From Bacteroidetes bacterium UBA6183 (GTDB lineage: Bacteria; Bacteroidota; Bacteroidia; UKL13-3): a stretch of DNA of 42,827 nucleotides. The stretch is from NCBI GenBank assembly GCA_002422865.1, contig DITN01000078.1, forward strand, positions 1 through 42,827, written 5' to 3'. Position numbers and translations under genes: made by a program. Below, in pieces: positions 34,109 to 41,227 of the stretch; position 1 is the first letter of the stretch, and every line of letters begins with the position of its first letter. Under the pieces are notes generated by a model. It saw only the letters and a list, made by a program, of their open reading frames with translations. It made no database searches and was not told the origin of the DNA.

Positions 34109-34124
34109 AATTTCACGTGAAACA
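34109..34124. promoter_or_regulatory. parS-like ParB-binding palindrome, site C
   Basis: AATTTCACGTGAAACA matches TGTTTCACGTGAAACA at 14 of 16 positions, with an unbroken 14-base core. It lies in the intergenic gap between ybeY and mnmG, where coding constraint cannot explain it. Confidence 0.6.
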
Positions 34125-34155
34125 TGTGAAAATTTTATAAATAATTGATTATCAA

Positions 34156-36021
34156 ATGTTTAATAAATACGATGTAATAGTTGTTGGTGCAGGACATGCG
34201 GGATGCGAAGCTGCTGCTGCTGCTGCCAACTTAGGTTCTAAGGTGTTGCTAATAACCATGGATATGAACAAAATTGCTCAAATGAGCTGTAATCCGGCCA
34301 TGGGTGGTGTAGCCAAGGGACAAATAGTTAGAGAAATAGATGCATTGGGTGGATATTCGGGCATTGTTTCCGATAGAAGTACCATCCAATTCCGTATGCT
34401 AAACATGAGTAAGGGTCCTGCAATGTGGAGCCCAAGGGCACAAAACGACCGTATGTTATTTGCGCAATACTGGAGAGAAATGTTAGAGCAAACGCCTAAC
34501 GTAGATTTTTGGCAAGACATGGTGAAAGAAATCATTGTCGAAAACGGAAAAGCTTGTGGTGTTATAACGGGCATGGGACAAAAAATTCTTGCGAGCTCAG
34601 TTGTTCTTACCAATGGGACGTTCTTAAATGGAATCATTCATATTGGTACCAAACAATTTGGGGGTGGGCGTATTGGTGAAAAAGCAGCCAGCGGAATAAC
34701 CGAACAATTAATAAACTTAGGTTTCGAAAGTGGTAGGATGAAAACCGGAACTCCTCCAAGAGTAGATGGAAGAAGTTTAGACTACAGCAAAATGGAAAAA
34801 CAAGATGGAGATGAAAACCCATCCAAATTTTCTTACAGTCCTGAAACTAAACCTGTACAAAACCAAAGACCTTGTTGGATAACATATACCAACGAAAATG
34901 TACACGATGTATTAAGGACAGGTTTTGACGAGTCGCCAATGTATGCTGGTAGAATACAGGGACTAGGCCCGCGCTATTGCCCAAGTATTGAAGATAAAAT
35001 TAATCGTTTTGCTGAAAGAGAACGTCACCAAATATTTGTTGAGCCTGAAGGGTGGAATACAGTAGAAATATATGTTAACGGCTTTTCTACTTCCTTACCT
35101 GACCATGTACAATTTGAAGCCATTAGGTTAATACCAGGTTTTGAAAATGCCAAATTATTCCGTCCAGGTTATGCCATTGAGTATGATTATTTCCCACCAA
35201 CTCAACTTAAACTTACTTTAGAAACACATTTAATAGAAAACCTATTTTTTGCAGGCCAAATTAATGGTACAACCGGTTATGAGGAAGCTGCTTGTCAAGG
35301 TTTAATAGCAGGAATAAATGCACATCAAAAAATACAAGAAAAAGATCCATTTGTTTTAAAACGAAGTGATGCATACATCGGTGTTTTGATAGATGATTTG
35401 GTGAACAAAGGAACTGATGAACCATATAGAATGTTTACATCGCGTGCCGAATACAGAATTCTATTAAGGCAAGATAATGCTGATATTCGTTTAACAGAAA
35501 AAGGATACCATTTGGGATTGGCGGGAGAAAGCCGTTTACGTGCTGTTGAAAAGAAAATAAATGATACAGAAGAAATCATCAAATATTTTAAAAAGACATC
35601 GGTAACCCCTGACCAAATCAACCCACTTTTACAAGAACTTGGTACCTCAACCATACCTCAAAACTATAAATTGGATGCCATTTTGAGCAGGCCACAAGTT
35701 GAACTAAAAAACATTACAAGTGCATTACCCGAAACCAATGCCATACTAAGTAACTTCGATAATGAAGCGCTACTTCAGGCAGAAGTATTGCTTAAATATG
35801 AGGGTTATCTCGAAAAGGAAAAACAGGTGGTTGAAAAAATGAATCGTTTAGAAGACGTTAGGATTAAAGATGATTTCGATTTTCTTTCTGTTCAATCTAT
35901 ATCAAAGGAAGCAAGGGAAAAGTTAAACAAACAAAGACCTAAAACCTTAGGACAAGCATCAAGAATAAGTGGTATTTCACCTGCTGATGTTAGTGTACTT
36001 ATGGTGCATTTAGGAAGATAA
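34156..36021 (+). CDS. mnmG: tRNA uridine 5-carboxymethylaminomethyl modification enzyme MnmG
   Basis: MnmG, with MnmE, adds the carboxymethylaminomethyl group at the wobble uridine of several tRNAs, using FAD. The FAD-binding fold starts VVGAGHAGCEAAAAAANLG; SCNPAMGGVAKGQIVREIDALGG, GTFLNGIIHIG, RMKTGTPPRVDGRSLDYS and AGQINGTTGYEEAACQG are MnmG signatures. The 621-residue length is standard. ATG at 34156, 56 bases after ybeY. In many bacteria this gene (gidA) sits near oriC and parAB; here a parS-like site lies 32 bases upstream, but parA, parB, dnaA and rsmG are not in the window. Confidence 0.97.
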   Translation: MFNKYDVIVVGAGHAGCEAAAAAANLGSKVLLITMDMNKIAQMSCNPAMGGVAKGQIVREIDALGGYSGIVSDRSTIQFRMLNMSKGPAMWSPRAQNDRMLFAQYWREMLEQTPNVDFWQDMVKEIIVENGKACGVITGMGQKILASSVVLTNGTFLNGIIHIGTKQFGGGRIGEKAASGITEQLINLGFESGRMKTGTPPRVDGRSLDYSKMEKQDGDENPSKFSYSPETKPVQNQRPCWITYTNENVHDVLRTGFDESPMYAGRIQGLGPRYCPSIEDKINRFAERERHQIFVEPEGWNTVEIYVNGFSTSLPDHVQFEAIRLIPGFENAKLFRPGYAIEYDYFPPTQLKLTLETHLIENLFFAGQINGTTGYEEAACQGLIAGINAHQKIQEKDPFVLKRSDAYIGVLIDDLVNKGTDEPYRMFTSRAEYRILLRQDNADIRLTEKGYHLGLAGESRLRAVEKKINDTEEIIKYFKKTSVTPDQINPLLQELGTSTIPQNYKLDAILSRPQVELKNITSALPETNAILSNFDNEALLQAEVLLKYEGYLEKEKQVVEKMNRLEDVRIKDDFDFLSVQSISKEAREKLNKQRPKTLGQASRISGISPADVSVLMVHLGR

Positions 36022-36087
36022 AACTTGTAAACAACCTGTATAAAACCTATTGGGTATTATAACCCGTTAATTAGTTTATTTGCTATA

Positions 36088-36978
36088 ATGGAAAACCTTA
36101 CTGCTTGTCTTATATGCGGAAATACGCAGCTTAGTAAAGAATTAACCTGCAAAGATTTTGTGGCCACCGGTCATCAATTTGATTTATACCGCTGCACAAG
36201 CTGCACATTTTTGTTTACCAATCCCCGTCCGGCAGCTGCCGAAATTGGCCCATATTACCAAAGTGACAGATATGTATCTCATGCAGGTGATAAAAAAGAC
36301 TTTAGCTTTATGTACAAGGTTTATGATGTGGTTCGTGATTACAGCATTAATCAAAAACTAAAACACATAAAAACATACCAACCAAAAGGGAATTTAATGG
36401 ACCTTGGTTGTGGACTTGGTTACTTTTTAGACGGTGTGGTTAAGGATGGAACATTTAATGCTTTAGGTGTTGACGTAAGTCAAGAGGCCGTAGATTACGT
36501 GAAAGAAAAATTTGGACATAAGGTAAAAAATGAAATTGAACTTGATCAATTACCGGAGCAAGGTTACGATGTGATTACACAATGGCACGTTTTAGAACAT
36601 GTGCATACTTTGAACGAACGTATGTTACAATTAAAACGTTTATTAAAACCAACCGGGACCATGTTTATTGCAGTACCAAATAGTAATAGTTGGGATGCCA
36701 AACATTACAAAGAATTTTGGGATGGTTATGATGTACCAAGACACCTTTATCATTTTAACCAAAAAAGTTTTAATGTTTTAATGGAAAAGCACGGTTTTAA
36801 AGTTGTTGAAACCAAAAGTATGCCATTTGATGCACCTTACATCAGCATGAGAAGTGAAGTACATAAAGGCAATAAATTTGAGTTTGTGCGTGGTGCAATT
36901 TCTGGTTTACGATCAACTGTAAGTGCATGGAATAAAAACGACCATAGCAGTTTATTATTTGTTGTAGAACATGCGTAG
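36088..36978 (+). CDS. Class I SAM-dependent methyltransferase with N-terminal zinc ribbon
   Basis: A 296-residue methyltransferase. The N-terminus has two CxxC knuckles (ACLICGN near residue 7 and YRCTSCTFLF near residue 36), forming a small zinc ribbon that is usual in this subfamily. SAM motif I is NLMDLGCGLGYFLDGV near residue 105, and motif IV is VITQWHVLEHVHTL. This architecture is often found in sugar or quinone-like C-methylation, but the substrate cannot be assigned. ATG at 36088; its end overlaps the next gene's ATG by eight bases. Confidence 0.87.
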   Translation: MENLTACLICGNTQLSKELTCKDFVATGHQFDLYRCTSCTFLFTNPRPAAAEIGPYYQSDRYVSHAGDKKDFSFMYKVYDVVRDYSINQKLKHIKTYQPKGNLMDLGCGLGYFLDGVVKDGTFNALGVDVSQEAVDYVKEKFGHKVKNEIELDQLPEQGYDVITQWHVLEHVHTLNERMLQLKRLLKPTGTMFIAVPNSNSWDAKHYKEFWDGYDVPRHLYHFNQKSFNVLMEKHGFKVVETKSMPFDAPYISMRSEVHKGNKFEFVRGAISGLRSTVSAWNKNDHSSLLFVVEHA

Positions 36979-38560
36979 TAAGTTTGCTATTTATGTTACT
37001 TTTGGTGTTCTAATGTTGTCATCATGCGCCCAAATTGTAAACCCTACAGGTGGCGAACGCGATTTAACAGCTCCTGAAATATTAACCACTTCACCTAGAA
37101 ACAAAAGCACCAATTTTTCAAAGAACACTATTCAATTTAAGTTTAATGAGTTTCTTCAACTCAATAATCCCGGTGAGCAAATTATTATTTCACCCCCTTT
37201 AGAAAATAAACCAGAGTTTATTAATAAAGGTCGTTTGTTAGAAATAAAATTCAAAGAAAGTCTAATACCCAACACTACTTATACCATTAATTTTGGCAAT
37301 GCTATTGGTGATAATAAAGAGAATAATCTGGTAAAAGATTTTGTTTGTGTGTTCTCCACAGGTGATGTTATAGATTCTAATTATTTAACAGGTAAAATAG
37401 AGAATGCATTTACAAATCAACCTGAATCCGGTATTACTGTAGGTTTATATCAAATTGAAGGATTTAATGATTCAACAATCATTAAGTCTAAACCAATTTA
37501 TATGTCTAAAACCAATGAAAATGGCTTATTCAGCATCAATAATTTACCTACAGATAACTTTAACATCATTGCCTTTAAAGACGAAAATAAAAACCTTAAA
37601 AATGAAGTAAATGAGGCAGTTGCATTTTTACCCACAGCTGTAAACTCAGCAGATAGCAACGACAGAAATTTAATTTTAAAATTATTTAAACCCAATTTAT
37701 ACAAACCAGGAAGGGTGATAGATACATTTAACCGGGAGCCGGATAAGTTTGTTTTCGTTGTTTATCAGCCAACTTACGTAAATATTAAACCGGTAAATAA
37801 TAATAAATCTTACCTTAAACACGTAAAAGGCAACCAAGGTATTGACACATTTTATGTATTTACATCAACCCAAAAATCAGACAGTATTATAAAATTTAGT
37901 GCGCTTATCAATAATAATAATACTGAACTTATTGTAAGACAAAAAGTTATTTACAAACAAAGTAAACCTACATTTACAATAACCAAGCAGTTAGAATTAA
38001 ATGATACTATAAAAATCAATTTCACTAATCCTTTATTAAAAATAGATACCACACGTATTAAACTGTTTAAAGACTCATTAAACATTAACTATAAACTACT
38101 TAAAGTAAATGATTTCGAACTGAATATTATTTACAAATGGGATGAAAAAACAACCTATAAACTATTTATAAACGATAGTGCATTTATGGATTATTATAAC
38201 CAATACAGCAAACAAGAGAAGATGGTTTATGCCATGAAGGCTAAAAAGGATTACGCAAACTTGATTTTACATGTAAAAGTTACTAAAAATATAACTCATC
38301 CTTATTTACTGCAACTACTAAGTAGTGATGAAAAGACAGTACATTATCAATTTAATATTACTAAAAACCAAGATATTAACTTAGAAAATGTACTGCCTGG
38401 TGTATATAAAGTTAAATACATTTACGATACGAATAATAATGGCATTTGGGATAATGGCGATATAAATACAAATACACAACCTGAAAAAGTTAAGTATTTA
38501 AACCAAAACTTAACTTTAAAGGCCTATTGGGACCTGGAACAGAGTGTGTTAATAGAGTAG
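36971..38560 (+). CDS. Outer-membrane or periplasmic lipoprotein with Ig-like (Big_5) domain
   Basis: A 529-residue lipoprotein: the leader MRSKFAIYVTFGVLMLSSCA ends in a lipobox with the modified Cys at residue 19. Residues 25-130 form a Big_5 Ig-like domain (NPTGGERDLTAPEILTTSPR, FNEFLQL, LIPNTTYTINFGNAIGDN), and the following part holds a carboxypeptidase-regulatory-like segment (GLFSINNLPTDNFNIIAFKD). Bacteroidota often have one such protein with this exact NPTGGxxD opening; its role is unknown. It overlaps the methyltransferase gene, so they are co-transcribed. A 391-base non-coding gap follows. Confidence 0.85.
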   Translation: MRSKFAIYVTFGVLMLSSCAQIVNPTGGERDLTAPEILTTSPRNKSTNFSKNTIQFKFNEFLQLNNPGEQIIISPPLENKPEFINKGRLLEIKFKESLIPNTTYTINFGNAIGDNKENNLVKDFVCVFSTGDVIDSNYLTGKIENAFTNQPESGITVGLYQIEGFNDSTIIKSKPIYMSKTNENGLFSINNLPTDNFNIIAFKDENKNLKNEVNEAVAFLPTAVNSADSNDRNLILKLFKPNLYKPGRVIDTFNREPDKFVFVVYQPTYVNIKPVNNNKSYLKHVKGNQGIDTFYVFTSTQKSDSIIKFSALINNNNTELIVRQKVIYKQSKPTFTITKQLELNDTIKINFTNPLLKIDTTRIKLFKDSLNINYKLLKVNDFELNIIYKWDEKTTYKLFINDSAFMDYYNQYSKQEKMVYAMKAKKDYANLILHVKVTKNITHPYLLQLLSSDEKTVHYQFNITKNQDINLENVLPGVYKVKYIYDTNNNGIWDNGDINTNTQPEKVKYLNQNLTLKAYWDLEQSVLIE

Positions 38561-38951
38561 TTAACATACAATGTGGATTGCGACATTTTATCGTACCAAA
38601 ACAGGTTGATAACTATTTATTACAGAACATCAATCTAATAAGTGCGACATTATAAACAAGCTAACCCAACCTTGTACCCATTTAAAAGTAATTAATCTTA
38701 TCACGAAAGGTATGTTAGTTAAGCTATCCACAGTTGTTAATAAACTATAAATTACATAAGAATTACAGACACTTACTATGTTAGTTTAATGTTAACTGAG
38801 TAGTAATAACTATAAAACCAAATTCTTAAAATTAAGTTATACGCCAAATTCACACCATAATAATAACAACAACCTTTATTTAAAAGTAATATAAGATTAA
38901 ACGATTGTGAATAGTACTTTAAATTGAATTGCTTAGTTTTGGACTTGAGTT
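38561..38951. other. AT-rich 391-base intergenic region with DnaA-box-like words
   Basis: No ORF with protein-like composition is seen on either strand. The stretch contains CTATCCACA (38724-38732) and the minus-strand CTATTCACA (38906-38914), each one mismatch from the DnaA box TTATNCACA, plus weaker matches at 38572-38580 and 38846-38854. There are direct repeats of TGCGACATT (38579-38587 and 38643-38651) and TATGTTAGTT (38711-38720 and 38777-38786). The right end carries the pheS -7 element. An origin-like function is possible but unproven. Confidence 0.4.
38934..38941 (+). promoter_or_regulatory. Bacteroidota -7 element for pheS
   Basis: TAGTTTTG matches TAnnTTTG and ends ten bases before the pheS ATG, implying a leader of only a few bases. 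No -33 TTG at the normal spacing. Confidence 0.45.
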
Positions 38952-39965
38952 ATGATTGAAAAATTAAAAGCCGTAGAAAAAGAATTAGAAAGTATTGTGC
39001 TAAACAATGCCGATGAAACCGAACAGTTTAGATTAAAATATTTAAGCCGTAAAGGTTTATTGAATGATTTATTTGAAGAATTTAAAACCATACCAAACGA
39101 TCAGAAAAAAGAGGTTGGTAAGGTGATGAATGTTGTTAAACAAGCTGCTCAAGCAAAATTCGAGGAAGCTCAGATAAAATTTGAAGAGGCTACTGAGGAT
39201 AATACAACAGACCAAGATTTAACTTTACCGGCAGAACCTTTAAAATTGGGTTCACGTCACCCATTGGTTTTGGTTGAAAAACAAATTGCAGATATCTTTT
39301 CAAAGTTAGGATTTAGTTTATCATATGGACCTGAGGTAGAAGACGATTGGCATAATTTTTCAGGATTAAATTTCCCTGAAAATCACCCGGCTAGAGATAT
39401 GCAAGACACGTTTTTTATTGATAAAGAAATTGCTTTGCGTACTCATACATCAAGTGTTCAGGTTAGGTTAATGGAAAATCAAAAACCACCACTACGCGCT
39501 ATTATGCCCGGACGTGTGTATCGCAACGAAGCTATATCAGCAAGAGCGCATTGTTTTTTCCATCAAGTGGAAGGAATTTATATAGATAAAAATGTTTCGT
39601 TTGCCGACTTAAAACAAACGCTTTACCATTTCGTAACAGAAATGTTCGGAAAAGAGTTTAAAATACGTTTCAGACCAAGTTATTTTCCGTTTACCGAACC
39701 AAGTGCAGAAATGGATATTTCGTGCATTATATGCAAAGGAAAAGGCTGTAATGTGTGTAAATATACCGGTTGGGTTGAGATATTAGGTTGCGGTATGATT
39801 GATCCTAATGTTTTGCAGTCAAATGGTATTAACCCTGATGATTTTAGTGGATTTGCATTTGGGATGGGAATAGAGCGAATTACCATGCTCAAATACAATG
39901 TAAAAGACTTACGCGTTTTCTCTACAAATGATGTGCGTTTTTTACAGCAGTTTGAAAGTGAATAA
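38952..39965 (+). CDS. pheS: Phenylalanyl-tRNA synthetase alpha subunit
   Basis: PheS forms the catalytic half of the alpha2-beta2 enzyme that charges tRNA-Phe. An N-terminal coiled-coil arm (residues 1-80, rich in Lys/Glu) is followed by the class II core: motif 2 around PGRVYRNEAISARAHCFFHQ, FRPSYFPFTEPSAEMDISC, and motif 3 in GFAFGMGIERITMLKY. CxxC pairs (CIICKGKGCNVCKYTGW) are visible in the family position. 337 residues, normal length. pheT is not adjacent, which is common in Bacteroidota. ATG at 38952; terminator at 40003-40040. Confidence 0.97.
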   Translation: MIEKLKAVEKELESIVLNNADETEQFRLKYLSRKGLLNDLFEEFKTIPNDQKKEVGKVMNVVKQAAQAKFEEAQIKFEEATEDNTTDQDLTLPAEPLKLGSRHPLVLVEKQIADIFSKLGFSLSYGPEVEDDWHNFSGLNFPENHPARDMQDTFFIDKEIALRTHTSSVQVRLMENQKPPLRAIMPGRVYRNEAISARAHCFFHQVEGIYIDKNVSFADLKQTLYHFVTEMFGKEFKIRFRPSYFPFTEPSAEMDISCIICKGKGCNVCKYTGWVEILGCGMIDPNVLQSNGINPDDFSGFAFGMGIERITMLKYNVKDLRVFSTNDVRFLQQFESE

Positions 39966-39981
39966 TCTCTGAAAATTTCTC

Positions 39982-39994
39982 CCCGCTTCGCGGG
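39982..39994. repeat. Short GC-rich hairpin after pheS
   Basis: CCCGC (39982-39986) pairs with GCGGG (39990-39994) around a TTC loop, the same loop as the strong hairpin at 8106-8132. No T run follows directly. Confidence 0.5.
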
Positions 39995-40002
39995 TTTAAA
40001 AT

Positions 40003-40040
40003 AAAAAAGCCGACCAAGAATTAATATACTCGGCTTTTTT
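40003..40040. terminator. Rho-independent terminator, bidirectional, between pheS and the small basic gene
   Basis: AAAAAAGCCGA (40003-40013) pairs with TCGGCTTTTTT (40030-40040). The A and T tracts at both ends let it work for pheS on the plus strand and for the genes arriving on the minus strand. Confidence 0.82.
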
Positions 40041-40067
40041 ATTCAGGCTTTTATCGCATCATAGTCA

Positions 40068-40276
40068 TTAAACTATCACCTGAAAAAGTAAGCAGATAAA
40101 TACCAATTTAGAACAAAGTTTATAACCAAGTAAGTAAGCCTTACTTTTACTTTTATCTGTAGCTTGAGTTAATGCAGATGCAGCAACACTTTTCACTTGC
40201 TTAAGTGTTTTAGGGTTACGTAGCAATTTACCTGCAGCACTTGCCACTTTTTTTGATATTTTTCGTTTTTTGCCAT
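40068..40276 (-). pseudogene. Small Lys/Ala-rich protein gene with a one-base frameshift
   Basis: The ATG at 40276 opens a frame that ends after 27 codons, but after one base the neighbouring frame reads on as SKKVASAAGKLLRNPKTLKQ and then VKSVAASALTQATDK, a protein-like basic sequence ending at a TAA at 40068. Adding a single A to the six-A run at 40266-40271 (coding strand) joins the ATG to this frame as MAKKRKISKK. The joined product of about 69 residues resembles small Lys/Ala-rich proteins ending near SALxQ that I recall from Bacteroidota. It may be a pseudogene, a base-calling error in the A run, or a gene expressed by slippage. It lies 24 bases after the SDR gene on the same strand. 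Confidence 0.55.
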
Positions 40277-40300
40277 GATAATAAATATTAAAATGGATAA

Positions 40301-41068
40301 TTAATACGCGCTCCAGCCACCATCAACAACAAGCACAGCCCCATTAATAAAACTTGCATCATTGCTAGCTAAAAATAACGCCACATTAGCTATTTCATTA
40401 GGATCTCCTGTACGTGGATTTAACGTAAGGCCGGACATAATTCTATCCTGAACCATTGGTGTAATTTTAGTCATATCAATGGTTTCGCCAATACTTGTGG
40501 CAACAGCACCAGGTGCAATAGCATTACACCTAATACCCGATTTGGCATACATGTTTGCAGTATTTTTAGTTAAACCAATTAATGCATGTTTACTGGTTGT
40601 ATATGCCGAGCCTGCAACGCCACCCTTTATTCCGCCAATAGAGGCAATGTTTATGATGTTACCACTACCTTGTTCCATAAAAATTTTTAGTGCGCTGCGC
40701 ATGGCTTTGTAAGGGCCATCTACATTTATTTTCATCACATGTTCCCAGGTTGCATTATCAACCTCACCAACCGGTTGAAAGTTATCCATAACACCAGCAT
40801 TATTCACTAATATATCTAGACTGTCATAAGTATTTTTAGCCAAATCAATCATGGCGTTTATATCGTCTTCATTAGCCATGTTTGCTTTTATAATGGTAAT
40901 ATTTCCACCTGCATTTTTAACTTCCGTTTCCACATTGCGTAAACGCTCTTCGTTAATATCCGCTGCAATAACCTTACATCCATTTGCTGCAAATAATAAA
41001 GTAATGGCTTTTCCCATCCCTGCGCCTGCGCCAGTAATTACCGCAACTTTGTTTTCAAGTTTTTTCAT
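40301..41068 (-). CDS. Short-chain dehydrogenase/reductase (classical SDR)
   Basis: A 255-residue cytoplasmic NAD(P)-dependent oxidoreductase. The cofactor motif is TGAGAGMG at residues 12-19, the structural motif LVNNAG at 87-92, and the catalytic Ser143, Tyr156 and Lys160 are in place (IASIGG, SAYTTSKHALIG). Asp37 after strand 2 (IAADINEERL) favours NAD over NADP. The C-terminal NDASFINGAVLVVDGGWSAY is typical. It resembles glucose 1-dehydrogenase or 3-oxoacyl reductase-like SDRs; the substrate is not predictable. ATG at 41068. The small frameshifted gene follows downstream on the same strand. Confidence 0.9.
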   Translation of the reverse strand: MKKLENKVAVITGAGAGMGKAITLLFAANGCKVIAADINEERLRNVETEVKNAGGNITIIKANMANEDDINAMIDLAKNTYDSLDILVNNAGVMDNFQPVGEVDNATWEHVMKINVDGPYKAMRSALKIFMEQGSGNIINIASIGGIKGGVAGSAYTTSKHALIGLTKNTANMYAKSGIRCNAIAPGAVATSIGETIDMTKITPMVQDRIMSGLTLNPRTGDPNEIANVALFLASNDASFINGAVLVVDGGWSAY

Positions 41069-41227
41069 AATTTTTAAATAATAGTACTAAGATATGTTTA
41101 TTAATTACATCAAAAAATGATTTTTGCATGTGAAATGCTCTGATATTAAGAGGTTAACCGGTCATTTTTTATTTTTGTCTGCTTAGTTGTTGTGTTTCCT
41201 CTTGTAAAATATTACTTTGTACGAACT

